Source: Cytophagaceae bacterium
GTDB lineage: Bacteria; Bacteroidota; Bacteroidia; Cytophagales; JAIYAX01
Reading direction: 5' to 3'
Length of the DNA stretch: 64,000 nucleotides
NCBI GenBank assembly: GCA_027488815.1
Contig: JAIYAX010000002.1
Span: 1-64,000 of the forward strand
Positions within the stretch are counted from its first letter, which is position 1; each line of letters starts with the position of its first letter. Positions 1-8,741 of this stretch are shown here, piece by piece. The translations under genes were made by a program, and so were the position numbers. The notes under the pieces are model-generated. The model was not told the origin of the DNA and did not search any database. It was given only the letters and a program-made list of their open reading frames with translations.

Positions 1-3000
1 ACCGTTACTTTGCAGCGACTAAATCCCGGAGAACTTTGTGCTGGAGATTTGGTGAATTACCGCCTGAACCTGACCGGCACAGCCAACTGGACGGTCAATA
101 TCGACAGTGCCGGGGTTTTAAGAAGCATCAGCGGCATTGGCAGCAGCCCACTGGATTTTAGCAGATTGATGCCTACAGCGGGAACCTTCACCTTCCGGGT
201 GGCCAATGTTTTGGATCAAACCGGATGTCTGAACACAACCGCCGGACCAAGGGACACTGTTCGGGTAAACCCATTACCAACAGCTATTTTAACCAGAACC
301 ACCGGAACCGGTGCACTCTGTACGAATGACAGCCTTTCGTTTACCCTCAATTTGACCGGGACAGCTCCATGGACTGTAGAAATTGACAGTGCAGGTCAGA
401 TCATCACCTTTTCAGGGATTTCGGCAAGTCCATTTGTGTTCTTCAGAACCATGACACAACCGGGCAGCATCAGCTATTTTGTGACAAGAGTAACAGATGC
501 TAAAGGTTGTATTAATCCAGTGGATGGTACACCCGTTTCCGTGCTTATCAATCCATTACCAACTACCAGCCTCAGCAAGCTTTCTCCAACTGCCAATTTG
601 ATTTGCTCTGGCGACTCTGTTACGTTCAGTGTGTCATTAACCGGTACAGCACCTTGGAACTTTACCCTTGATAGCAGTGGTATCTCTGTTCAAACCTATA
701 CCGGGATAACTACAAATCCATTTGTGTTTACGAGGAGGGTGACGAATGTTGGTCCGGCTTCTTATAGAATATCGCAAGTTACAGATAACAATGGTTGTGT
801 TAACCTTCCAACCCAGTCACCATTGACGTTTACTATCAAGGAGTTGCCAACCGCAGTACTTTCTTATGATTCTCCACCCATCGGAGTTTGCCTGTTTGAT
901 ACAGTTCAGTTTTCGATAAGTCTTACAGGTACACCCAACTGGTCCCTGGTGTTGGACAGCGCAGGTTTCACAAGAACCATCAATTCTACAGAACCAAATG
1001 TGGTGTTTAACAGGGCTCAGTTTGTTACAGGTCTTTACAGCTTCCGTATCGTACAGTTGACCGACTCACTATGTGTGGTAAGCAATCCGGATGTTTCAAG
1101 ATCCTTCAGAGTTAATATTCTTCCACCTGTTAATGCCGGAGCGAATGACTCCATCTGTTCCGGTGCAAATGTGACACTGGGTAGTCCTGCTCAGTCGGGA
1201 TGGAGTTATGTCTGGAACCCTGGTCAGTCGCTAAACGACAGCACGGTTTCATCTCCGGTATTCTCTGCAGTTAACCTTTCTGGCATTCCATTTACAAGAA
1301 CGCTCATCGTTAAGGCAAGGATTGATAGCACCACTTGTGAAAACAGGGATACGGTTTCAGTTGTCGTTAATCCCAATCCTATTGCCAATGCAGGAACGGA
1401 TCAGGCCATTTGCTCTGGTGACACTGCTGTGGTTGGAGCAGGGCCTTTGCCAAGGTTAAATTATTCGTGGAGTATACCAGTAGTAATTTCACAAAGGCAG
1501 CTATCCAATCCATTTTTCACTCAGGTAGTAGCAAATGGGAACTTGCCAACTCTGGTACCACTTGCTTTGCAAACAACCGATACAGTTTCAGGCTGTATCA
1601 GCAAAGACACCGTAGTGGTTACGGTCAATCCACGTCCTGATTTTACGCTTGGCCCGGATCAAATTGCTTGTTCCGGCCTTCCGATATTGTTCAACCAACC
1701 GGTGCTTGGCCCCTATCTGTTTACCTGGTTGGATTCTACAGGAGTTAGTAATTCAAGCAGTCTGAATACTTCTATTCTACTGCAAAACAATACCCTGAGC
1801 CTGCAACAGTTTAACTATCGGGTGAGGGCAGTTAATCAGATCAGTGGCTGCGTTAATTTTGATACAGTGCAGATTTCTATTCTTCCTGCTGCAAGAGCTC
1901 AGGCCGGTCCTGATCAGACTTTATGCAGTGGAGATACCCTTATTGTAGGAGCAACTGCAACCATAGGGCATACTTATCGATGGAATCCTGCCTCTGCCTC
2001 TGCTCCGGGTATTTTTGATCGAGACAGCTCCATTACCAGATTGAGATTAACAACCATCGCTCAACCCGATACCTTGAACTATATCCTTCGTGCTGTTTTC
2101 AACGGTTGTCAGAGCTTTGACACAGTGAGGATTGTGGTTTTTCCAAGGCCAATACTTCCTGTGATAACTGGAGGTGTTTCGATATGCCCTGGAGCAACCG
2201 GAGTTCAATATATAGTTCCGTTTTTTGCCGGAAACACCTACCAATGGGTTGTCAGCGGCGGAGTGCTTGTAGCAGGGCAGGGCAACGATACACTTACTGT
2301 GAATTGGGGAGGCAATAACCCAGCAGCCGGGGTATCTGTTCAAGCCACAAATAGTTTTGGTTGCACCTCAGGGATTGGCAGCAGAGCTGTCTTAATCAAT
2401 CCCATTTTGCTGACCCAAACGCCGGCTGGTCCTGATAGTCTCTGTTTTGCCAATGTCGGCACTGTAACTTACTCTGTGGTAAACACCAATGGCTCATCTT
2501 ATAATTGGCAAGTAAGCAATGGAACGATATTAAGTCCTAATGGAACCAACAGCATCACCGTAAGTTGGGCTGGTGTTGGAGCAAGCAGCATATGGCTTAC
2601 AGAAACAGCAGTGTTTGATACCTTGTGTTTTGGCTCTTCTGATACGCTATTGGTACAGGTTCTTCCGGAGCCTACCGGTACAGCTCCAATCACAGGAAAC
2701 ATGGATCCTTGTGAGCTTTCCAGCGGGCAACTCTATTTTACCAGTGGTCAACTTGGTTCAAGTTTCAATTGGGTGCTTAACAATGGCTCGATCGTATCGG
2801 GACAGGGCAATGACAGCATAAGAATCAATTGGCCTATAGTGCCTGTTGGGCCTACTCAACTGAGTTATCAGGAAGTTTCCTTTTTCGGATGTATTGGTCC
2901 GGTTAACGACACCAGCATCACCATCAGACCAACTCCCGTCCCTGATCTGAACAGTAATTTTAATGTGGTATGCGCTACCGGACTGGATAGCCTGAGCTAT

Positions 3001-3999
3001 ACGGTGTCAGGTTTTGCAGGTTCCGGTTTCAATTGGACCCTCATCAACGGAAATCTGATTAACGGCCAGGGCAACGATACCGTACTTGTTTCCTGGGCTG
3101 CGACTACTCCACAGCGTCTACAGGTGGTTGAAACCAGCATTTACGGATGTATCAGTCAGCCGGATACGCTCAGTTTACTATTTGACCAGTCTTTGCCCGT
3201 GCTTGACTATGTGAGCAGGAACGAAAACAGCACTTCAATCAATGATATTGGATATGAATTAATTGAACCCACAAATATGATCGGTAACCCTGTTCTTGAG
3301 CGTAGGGTAATTGGGTCAGGCTTATCGGCCAACTGGGTAAATGCAGGTGTGATCTCAAAGGCACTAACCTTCAGGCAGGATACAGGTCAGTCTGATAAAC
3401 TCATACAGGAGTATAGGATCATTTCCAAAAACAGATGCGGAAAGGATGTATTTTCTGAAGTACATAATTCCATCCGACTTAAAGTTGCCAAGAATGAAGA
3501 GCAGGAACTGAGCTCACTGAACTGGAACCCCTACATCGGCTGGCCAGAAGGCGTATTGAAGTATGAGATTTGGAGGAAATTGGATAACCAGGCGAGTTAC
3601 TCGATTTACGATGAAACCATCGCTGCTGATACTGCATACTCTCGCACCAATGCAGATGACGGCTTCAGGCATTGCTACCGCATCAGGGTGATCAGAGACT
3701 TGCCTTCAGCTGCACCTTCCTGGTCTTCCTTTGGATGTATCACGTTTGATCACATCTTAAGTATCAGCAATGTGATCACCGCCAATAATGATGGGATCAA
3801 TGATACATGGGTGGTTGATAATGCTCAGTTGTATCCTGATGTTCAGGTGCAGATCATGAACAGATGGGGCAAAATCGTATACCAATCCAATGGTTATAAA
3901 AACGATTGGTCGGCTCAAGGGCTAGATGGGGGAACGTATTTTTATTCCATGAAATTCAGAGGTACAGAGCGTTCCGGATACATTCAGGTGCTTAAGTAA
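1..3999 (+). CDS. Giant repeat-built surface protein with type B T9SS sorting domain (5'-truncated by window)
   Basis: The frame is open from the first bases, so the gene starts upstream; about 1,330 residues are visible. Three classes of repeat follow one another. First come about four units of about 95 residues, each with a GDS/NDS near a Cys, an LTGTAPW-like motif and an NPLPT-type end. Next are about four PKD/Ig-like units beginning NAG.D..ICSG. Last are about four units containing a GQGND motif followed by a W. The last 85 or so residues (ITANNDGINDTW...NRWGKIVY...DGGTYFYSMKF) match the gliding-motility-associated type B C-terminal domain recognised by the type IX secretion system. The protein is therefore expected to be exported and attached to the cell surface, probably as an adhesin. 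Even Cys spacing within repeats suggests disulfides. Ligand unknown. Confidence 0.88.
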   Translation, partial: TVTLQRLNPGELCAGDLVNYRLNLTGTANWTVNIDSAGVLRSISGIGSSPLDFSRLMPTAGTFTFRVANVLDQTGCLNTTAGPRDTVRVNPLPTAILTRTTGTGALCTNDSLSFTLNLTGTAPWTVEIDSAGQIITFSGISASPFVFFRTMTQPGSISYFVTRVTDAKGCINPVDGTPVSVLINPLPTTSLSKLSPTANLICSGDSVTFSVSLTGTAPWNFTLDSSGISVQTYTGITTNPFVFTRRVTNVGPASYRISQVTDNNGCVNLPTQSPLTFTIKELPTAVLSYDSPPIGVCLFDTVQFSISLTGTPNWSLVLDSAGFTRTINSTEPNVVFNRAQFVTGLYSFRIVQLTDSLCVVSNPDVSRSFRVNILPPVNAGANDSICSGANVTLGSPAQSGWSYVWNPGQSLNDSTVSSPVFSAVNLSGIPFTRTLIVKARIDSTTCENRDTVSVVVNPNPIANAGTDQAICSGDTAVVGAGPLPRLNYSWSIPVVISQRQLSNPFFTQVVANGNLPTLVPLALQTTDTVSGCISKDTVVVTVNPRPDFTLGPDQIACSGLPILFNQPVLGPYLFTWLDSTGVSNSSSLNTSILLQNNTLSLQQFNYRVRAVNQISGCVNFDTVQISILPAARAQAGPDQTLCSGDTLIVGATATIGHTYRWNPASASAPGIFDRDSSITRLRLTTIAQPDTLNYILRAVFNGCQSFDTVRIVVFPRPILPVITGGVSICPGATGVQYIVPFFAGNTYQWVVSGGVLVAGQGNDTLTVNWGGNNPAAGVSVQATNSFGCTSGIGSRAVLINPILLTQTPAGPDSLCFANVGTVTYSVVNTNGSSYNWQVSNGTILSPNGTNSITVSWAGVGASSIWLTETAVFDTLCFGSSDTLLVQVLPEPTGTAPITGNMDPCELSSGQLYFTSGQLGSSFNWVLNNGSIVSGQGNDSIRINWPIVPVGPTQLSYQEVSFFGCIGPVNDTSITIRPTPVPDLNSNFNVVCATGLDSLSYTVSGFAGSGFNWTLINGNLINGQGNDTVLVSWAATTPQRLQVVETSIYGCISQPDTLSLLFDQSLPVLDYVSRNENSTSINDIGYELIEPTNMIGNPVLERRVIGSGLSANWVNAGVISKALTFRQDTGQSDKLIQEYRIISKNRCGKDVFSEVHNSIRLKVAKNEEQELSSLNWNPYIGWPEGVLKYEIWRKLDNQASYSIYDETIAADTAYSRTNADDGFRHCYRIRVIRDLPSAAPSWSSFGCITFDHILSISNVITANNDGINDTWVVDNAQLYPDVQVQIMNRWGKIVYQSNGYKNDWSAQGLDGGTYFYSMKFRGTERSGYIQVLK

Positions 4000-4018
4000 A
4001 CTGTCCATTTCTTAGCTC

Positions 4019-4054
4019 GGGTTGTGGCCTTTTGTGGCCAGCCCTCCTTTTTTT
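4019..4054 (+). terminator. Probable intrinsic terminator after the giant surface protein
   Basis: GGG..TGGCC pairs with GGCCA..CCC around a TTTTGT loop, with a small asymmetric bulge, and is followed by TCC and a run of eight T. It lies 20 bases after the stop codon. Confidence 0.6.
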
Positions 4055-4268
4055 ACCTGAAATCTTGAAAAGGGGTCTTGCTTAAACACGACATAAGATA
4101 CATGCATTATCGTGTATATATTTCATATTCAGTGTTTTAATATCATTTCACGGTATTTAATTCCCTTCCCTTTTATAAAATATTACACCTACAAGAGAGT
4201 CAGGGTATTTGAACTATTGAGAATCAATGACTACTGTACTTTTGTTCCGTCCAATCAACAGACCTGAA

Positions 4269-5279
4269 ATGATGTCAAAAGTCTTCACACTCATATGTTT
4301 CGTCATGATCAGTGTATCGATCGTAAGAGCACAGTCCAGCAGGATAGAATTGATGGCTGACGACGACAAGAAATACCAGTTGCATAAAGGGGAGTCGATT
4401 TTGATCCGTTCCGGAATTTTTAAGGGAACGGTAAGTTTAGAAGCAGGTGCTTCATTGGAGATAGGCCCGGAAGCTGTATTTGAAGGTGTTCTACAATCAT
4501 CTGTTGGATCACACGTACGCAACAGAGGCCTTTGGAAGTCGCCATTGATCGTAAATGGTCTTTTTGAGAGTTCAGGACCGGTATATGCCAATCATATCCA
4601 GATCAAACAACATGGTACATTTATTCAGGAGGGTCCAGCCAAGCTAATTGTTGACCAGCAAATTGAGAACGATGGAGTTCTCGTGATGCACAGCATGGCT
4701 GAAGTAGGCAATGAAGTAGTAAACCGGGGATGGATCAAAGTAGAGGCTGGATTGATGAGTGCTCAGGGCCCTATTTACAACAAAGGAAAAATCACTGGTG
4801 GTGAAAACTTTGCTAAAATCGGAAGCATTCGCTCCTCTGCCACCTTGTTTAACTACAATGAATTTGGTGGAATTGGACAGTTTCTGGATGTATGTGCAGG
4901 AGCCATTGAAGGTAATTACACCATTCACCCAAGAGTTTCGCTTTGTGCACAACTGCCAAGGCTAAATGCCATCACCTGGCTACAGGTAGAGGGGTATAGT
5001 GAATGTGAAAAAACCAATTTGAATTGGTTTACGGCTGAAGCTCCTGGAAATAAAGTTTTTGTGGTACAAAAGAGTGACAACGGTTCCAGTTTCAACAATC
5101 TGGCGGTGATTGAGTCAGGTGAAGAAGTGAACAGTTCCATCTACCACTACAGCTTTGAAGATTTCAATACAGGCAACAGCAACAGCTTTTACAGAATTAT
5201 GGAAGTGAATAAAGAAGGAGAAGTCTCTTATTCAAAAATCATCAGTTTAGGCACTATGGCCTATTCCGGATCTAGATAG
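4269..5279 (+). CDS. Secreted protein with C-terminal fibronectin-like segment
   Basis: An upstream ATG exists at 4227, but the residues MMSKVFTLICFVMISVSIVR from 4269 form a normal signal peptide ending in RAQ, so 4269 (or 4272) is chosen; 336 residues. The middle (residues about 40-220) is rich in short beta-type stretches of the kind GTVSLEAGASLEIGPEAVF, suggesting a beta-helix. Residues about 235-330 resemble the fibronectin-like module found before T9SS sorting domains: LNWFTAEAPGNKVFVVQKSDNGSSF, then YHYSFED and SFYRIMEVNKEGEVSYSKI. No complete sorting domain follows, so surface attachment is uncertain. It directly follows another exported protein in the same direction. Specific function is unknown. 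Confidence 0.72.
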   Translation: MMSKVFTLICFVMISVSIVRAQSSRIELMADDDKKYQLHKGESILIRSGIFKGTVSLEAGASLEIGPEAVFEGVLQSSVGSHVRNRGLWKSPLIVNGLFESSGPVYANHIQIKQHGTFIQEGPAKLIVDQQIENDGVLVMHSMAEVGNEVVNRGWIKVEAGLMSAQGPIYNKGKITGGENFAKIGSIRSSATLFNYNEFGGIGQFLDVCAGAIEGNYTIHPRVSLCAQLPRLNAITWLQVEGYSECEKTNLNWFTAEAPGNKVFVVQKSDNGSSFNNLAVIESGEEVNSSIYHYSFEDFNTGNSNSFYRIMEVNKEGEVSYSKIISLGTMAYSGSR

Positions 5280-5318
5280 TTTTTCATTCGTTTTGGTTTG
5301 TTTTGTTTATTTGCAAAG

Positions 5319-5341
5319 AGCCCCGTTTTTCGGGGCTTTTT
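5319..5341 (+). terminator. Strong intrinsic terminator
   Basis: A perfect 7-bp stem AGCCCCG/CGGGGCT with a TTTTT loop, followed by TTTT. It lies 40 bases after the secreted-protein stop and ends at the base just before the ATG of the methylase gene. Confidence 0.9.
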
Positions 5342-6460
5342 ATGTTGATGACAGTACCCAAAACTTCCGAATTAAAACCACTGATTAAGTGGACTGGAGG
5401 AAAATACCGGGAATTCAGGTTTTTTTCTTCTTTTATCCCGCCGTTCGAAAGGTATTTTGAGCCTTTTTTTGGTGGAGGAGGTGTTTATTTTGCTTTAGGT
5501 GCCCCGAAGAACTCTTTGGTCAATGATAAAAGCTCGGATCTCATTCGGTTTTACATAGCGATACAAAACAATGCCTTGGGCAGTGGATTTGAACCGTTTC
5601 TGCGCACTTGGGAGGCCATTGGAGAATTAGCCATACAAGAAGATGAGGCCTTTTCGCTGTTTGTGCAATTAGTACGAAAGGGAAAAAGCAGCAGCATAGA
5701 CCTCAAATTGAACGAATGGGTCAATTCAACTTCTTTAGGATTGGATGAGCAAAGGGAAAAACTAGGCCAATGCATCAAACGATTTGTACCTCAGAAAGCC
5801 TCCCGAATACGTAGAATTGAGCAGTTTGAGGGTCGTCTTTTTACCAAAGCTGAGTTGAGACAACACTGGGAGACAGCCTTAAAATCCGGATTTTATTTTT
5901 ACTTGAGGTCATTACTAGAGCAATATGAAGATCAATCGTCTACTGCGTTTATTGCTGCCTGGTTTTTGGTCAGAGAACTATGCTATGGCTCGATGTTCCG
6001 TTACAACAAGGACGGGAAGTTCAACATTCCCTATGGTGGTATAGCCTACAACAAGAAAGATCTAAGGGCGAAGACCGAGTTAATTCTTTCAGAACAGGTC
6101 TACAAGTCTTTACAAGGCACTCATTTTCAGAATCAGGATTTTGAAGAGTTTCTTTCCAAGACAAAGCCCCGGCAGGGCGACTTTATCTTTATCGATCCAC
6201 CTTATGACTCAGAGTTCTCTGAGTATGACCGAAGTGCATTTACTCAGCAAGATCAACTGCGCTTGGCCAAGACACTCTATCATCAAGAAGCCAATTGGAT
6301 GTTGGTCATCAAAGAAACTCCGCTAATCCGTTCACTGTACCAACGAAAGGGCATCCATCTGATGGGCTTTGATAAGACTTATGTTTACAATGTACGAGGC
6401 AGAAATGATCGTGAAGTCCATCATTTAATCATCACCAACTATGACCCAGCCCGACTTTGA
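5342..6460 (+). CDS. DNA adenine-N6 methyltransferase, D12 class (Dam family)
   Basis: Transfers a methyl group from S-adenosylmethionine to adenine in a specific DNA site. About 372 residues from ATG 5342 (ATG 5348 is equally possible). A TTG at 5303 would make the terminator hairpin coding and is rejected. Visible motifs are KPLIKWTGGK (residues 12-21), the SAM-binding FEPFFGGGG (39-46) and the catalytic DPPY (285-288). At 372 residues it is longer than the roughly 280-residue solitary Dam. The extra length lies between these motifs, where the target-recognition region sits. Its end overlaps the next gene by 20 bases, so the two are very probably co-translated. That neighbour carries a nuclease motif, so this looks like the modification half of a restriction-modification pair rather than a housekeeping Dam. 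The recognition site cannot be read from the sequence, although GATC-type sites are common in this class. Confidence 0.9.
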   Translation: MLMTVPKTSELKPLIKWTGGKYREFRFFSSFIPPFERYFEPFFGGGGVYFALGAPKNSLVNDKSSDLIRFYIAIQNNALGSGFEPFLRTWEAIGELAIQEDEAFSLFVQLVRKGKSSSIDLKLNEWVNSTSLGLDEQREKLGQCIKRFVPQKASRIRRIEQFEGRLFTKAELRQHWETALKSGFYFYLRSLLEQYEDQSSTAFIAAWFLVRELCYGSMFRYNKDGKFNIPYGGIAYNKKDLRAKTELILSEQVYKSLQGTHFQNQDFEEFLSKTKPRQGDFIFIDPPYDSEFSEYDRSAFTQQDQLRLAKTLYHQEANWMLVIKETPLIRSLYQRKGIHLMGFDKTYVYNVRGRNDREVHHLIITNYDPARL

Positions 6461-7091
6461 AAGCATCCATATGGGTGGCTGGATATTCGATTGCAGGCGT
6501 TGCCCAAGCCCATGCGACTCCAGAAGTAAGCTGCATTATCCCTTCGAGGCAGATTTAGGAAGGTCTGCAGTCTTTGAAAGGGAACTGATAGAGCTGATCA
6601 ATGCCAGGGAGGGCTTTTATGCCGAGCTATCCAGTCATACTGCCTGGCCTGATATTACGGTATTTAAAAAGCAAAATAAAGAAGTTGCTCTCTTTATCGA
6701 ACTCAAATACCAACAGCGAACCTTTATGAAGGTTGAGAAGAGGTTGCCGGAGAGTGGATTGGTACCTTCAGAAACAGTAGCCTTGAACACGAGCGATTTA
6801 TTGAGGTATCAGCAACTCAGCAACGAACTCAGAGCCCCAGTGTTTATTTTTTGGGCCATTGAGAACAGACCCTGCATCATTGCTCCAGGTGAGCATGGGT
6901 TTTTTTATGCTTCATTAAAAAAGTTAATCCGCATTTATCGGGCTGAGAAACGCACAAGAAGCTTTAATCGTCGAACCGGAAAAGGCGATATTCAGCAAGG
7001 TGAGCACAAAGGCGTGACCCATAATTTTCATTTCAGACTTTCAGAGTTAAAACCGTTTAACATTTCTAACGACCGTTCGTTTGGAATTTAG
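6441..7091 (+). CDS. Putative PD-(D/E)xK restriction endonuclease partner of the D12 methylase
   Basis: 216 residues from ATG 6441, which overlaps the methylase; ATG 6471 would start 10 bases after the methylase stop and is also plausible. I do not recognise the family as a whole. Residues 70-89 read PDITV...FIELK, that is Pro70-Asp71, then Glu87-x-Lys89 after 15 residues. This is the spacing and hydrophobic setting of the PD-(D/E)xK nuclease core. A helix with acidic residues (FERELIEL, 45-52) precedes it, as in many type II enzymes. Near the N-terminus Cys18, Cys21 and Cys25 (CRRCPSPC) could bind a metal. The C-terminus is basic (RAEKRTRSFNRRTGK). Tight overlap with an adenine methylase supports a type II endonuclease. 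An alternative is a DNA-repair nuclease of the same fold. Confidence 0.6.
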   Translation: MTQPDFESIHMGGWIFDCRRCPSPCDSRSKLHYPFEADLGRSAVFERELIELINAREGFYAELSSHTAWPDITVFKKQNKEVALFIELKYQQRTFMKVEKRLPESGLVPSETVALNTSDLLRYQQLSNELRAPVFIFWAIENRPCIIAPGEHGFFYASLKKLIRIYRAEKRTRSFNRRTGKGDIQQGEHKGVTHNFHFRLSELKPFNISNDRSFGI

Positions 7092-7104
7092 AAATATATT
7101 TCTA
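7089..7104. other. Perfect 16-bp palindrome at the stop codon of the putative endonuclease
   Basis: TAGAAATATATTTCTA reads the same on both strands and includes the TAG stop codon. It could be a regulator site for the downstream AraC gene (ATG at 7199) or chance in AT-rich sequence. It has no T-run and is a poor terminator. Confidence 0.3.
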
Positions 7105-7198
7105 CCTTGGTGGAGAAATAGGATTGTTCTGCTTTTTATTGAAGCAACCAAATAATCTTAGTCGTTATGAATAAAGTGCCCAATAAACCTACCTGATC

Positions 7199-8470
7199 AT
7201 GTTTACCGACATTACTATCAACTTCTATCACCTTTGCTTGTTGGTTGCGGCTTTACAAGGTTTCATCCTTACCTTAATGTTACTTTTTAAAAACAAGGTC
7301 GCTTCAAAGCCAAATAAGTTTCTGGCATTACTGCTTTTTTCATTCTCGCTTCACCTCAGCCATCAGATTGGCTTTATCTCAGGTTTTTTTAACCTGTTTC
7401 CGAAACTCCACATTTTCCCGTTCTCCTATTTGTTTATAGTGGGTCCGGCGGTGTATTTCTATGTTAGGTCATTGACCAACCCAACTTTTAAACCTGGCTG
7501 GAAATCATCATTGCATTTCCTCCCATCAGTTTATCTGGTACCTGCACTGCTGGCCTACTTCAGCCTACTTAGTGGAGCAGACAAGTCCACTAAAATGATG
7601 TTTTTTACTGCTGTTGATTTTATCGAAACCTATGTCTCAGTGGCAGTTATTTTCATCTATTTTGCCTTTAGCCTCAAAGTCATCAGCCGATACAGGAAGT
7701 TTCAGGCGTCTTCCATTTCAACTGCATTATCGAGCAATCTTAACTGGCTATGTCGCCTGCTTATGACATTATCCTTCGGGCTACTTTTTTGGACAGGGTA
7801 TTTCTTTTATTGCAAGCATATTGCTCAAATATCCTTAGACTTGGAGGCATACTATCCTTTTTACCTAAGTTTAGCGGTACTTATTTATTGGATAGGATTT
7901 GTTGGGTACTTAAAAACACCTGCTGACTTGCATAGTTTTAGGGTATCAATACCTAATTTGGTAGGTCTTCAGTTGACACCGGCAGCAGGGATTTTTGAAA
8001 CATATTTGATTGAGGTGGAAAACGAGGCAGAATTAAAAGAGAAAGAGGATAAGTCAGCCCTCCAGAGTAAGAACGAGGACAAACGGCTTATCCTGTCGAA
8101 AATAGGGCTTGACGAAGACTCCGCTCACATGGTTTTAGGGAAAATCAGACGTAAGCTGGAGACAGAGAAGCTATACCTTAAGCATCAACTTAATTTGAAT
8201 GATTTCTCAAAAGAGCTGGGTTGCAGCCCAAGGACTATCTCTACCGTGATCAACCAACTTTGTGGGGAGAACTTTAGCGATTTTATCAACTCTTACAGAA
8301 TTCAAGAAGTGATGAAATTGCTAAAAGATCGGTCCTTTCGACATTACACCTTATATGGCATCGCTACCGAAGCCGGCTTTAGCTCCAAGACAACCTTTAA
8401 CAGGGTATTTAAAGAGTTTACAGGCTATACCCCTAAACAGTACCGGTCTGTTTCCTGGACATTGAGTTAA
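7199..8470 (+). CDS. Membrane-anchored AraC-family transcriptional regulator
   Basis: 423 residues. The first about 240 residues hold about seven hydrophobic segments (for example YHLCLLVAALQGFILTLMLLF and FLALLLFSFSLHLSHQIGF). A charged linker follows (residues about 275-300, EVENEAELKEKEDKSALQSK). The C-terminal about 100 residues are an AraC double helix-turn-helix: LNDFSKELGCSPRTISTVIN and YGIATEAGFSSKTTFNRVFK ending in TGYTPKQYR. This architecture is widespread in Bacteroidota, where the membrane part is thought to sense an unknown signal and the HTH part binds DNA. It is transcribed alone, with its own terminator downstream. Target genes cannot be told from the sequence. Confidence 0.88.
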   Translation: MFTDITINFYHLCLLVAALQGFILTLMLLFKNKVASKPNKFLALLLFSFSLHLSHQIGFISGFFNLFPKLHIFPFSYLFIVGPAVYFYVRSLTNPTFKPGWKSSLHFLPSVYLVPALLAYFSLLSGADKSTKMMFFTAVDFIETYVSVAVIFIYFAFSLKVISRYRKFQASSISTALSSNLNWLCRLLMTLSFGLLFWTGYFFYCKHIAQISLDLEAYYPFYLSLAVLIYWIGFVGYLKTPADLHSFRVSIPNLVGLQLTPAAGIFETYLIEVENEAELKEKEDKSALQSKNEDKRLILSKIGLDEDSAHMVLGKIRRKLETEKLYLKHQLNLNDFSKELGCSPRTISTVINQLCGENFSDFINSYRIQEVMKLLKDRSFRHYTLYGIATEAGFSSKTTFNRVFKEFTGYTPKQYRSVSWTLS

Positions 8471-8478
8471 TTTTAAAA

Positions 8479-8513
8479 TTGTCCCAATTCACGAATCGGG
8501 ACAACTAGTTTTT
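8479..8513 (+). terminator. Intrinsic terminator of the AraC-family gene
   Basis: TTGTCCC (8479-8485) pairs with GGGACAA (8498-8504) and is followed by CTAGTTTTT. It starts 8 bases after the stop codon. Confidence 0.7.
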
Positions 8514-8741
8514 GGAGGGTGTCCGGCTTATTCTCAACTTCGTATCGGTTAGTTAAAGTAAAGTTTTGCTAATAGCTGCTGGCCTAATTCTGAGGCAATG
8601 TTGAGAAAAAGCAAGGATGAGATCAAGTGTTTGTCGTTAGCTGACATCAGATTAGGGTGTCCCTCCGCTGCTTGGAGGCATCAGGTTTAGCAAGATCTAT
8701 TGAACGTTCAGGAGCCATCGTTTAGATGGCTCTTGTTTTTT
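8514..8741 (+). ncRNA. Possible small RNA between two plus-strand terminators
   Basis: About 195 bases without a convincing open frame lie between the AraC gene's own terminator and a second, strong plus-strand terminator at 8712-8741. A second terminator with no gene in front of it suggests a separate short transcript. The stretch includes a small hairpin CCTCC/GGAGG near 8660-8677. No family is recognised and no promoter is clear, so this is speculative. The second terminator may simply be a backup. Confidence 0.18.

Noticed and set aside
2047-2343. 98-codon minus-strand frame inside the giant surface protein
   Set aside because: Shadow of the repeat-rich coding strand; no start context or protein-like features.
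5303-5341. TTG start of the methylase upstream of the terminator
   Set aside because: It would make the terminator hairpin encode residues absent from the family; ATG 5342 or 5348 precedes the conserved motif directly.
5342-6460. Housekeeping solitary Dam methylase
   Set aside because: The gene overlaps a protein with a nuclease core and is longer than solitary Dam, so a restriction-modification partner is more likely, though not proven.
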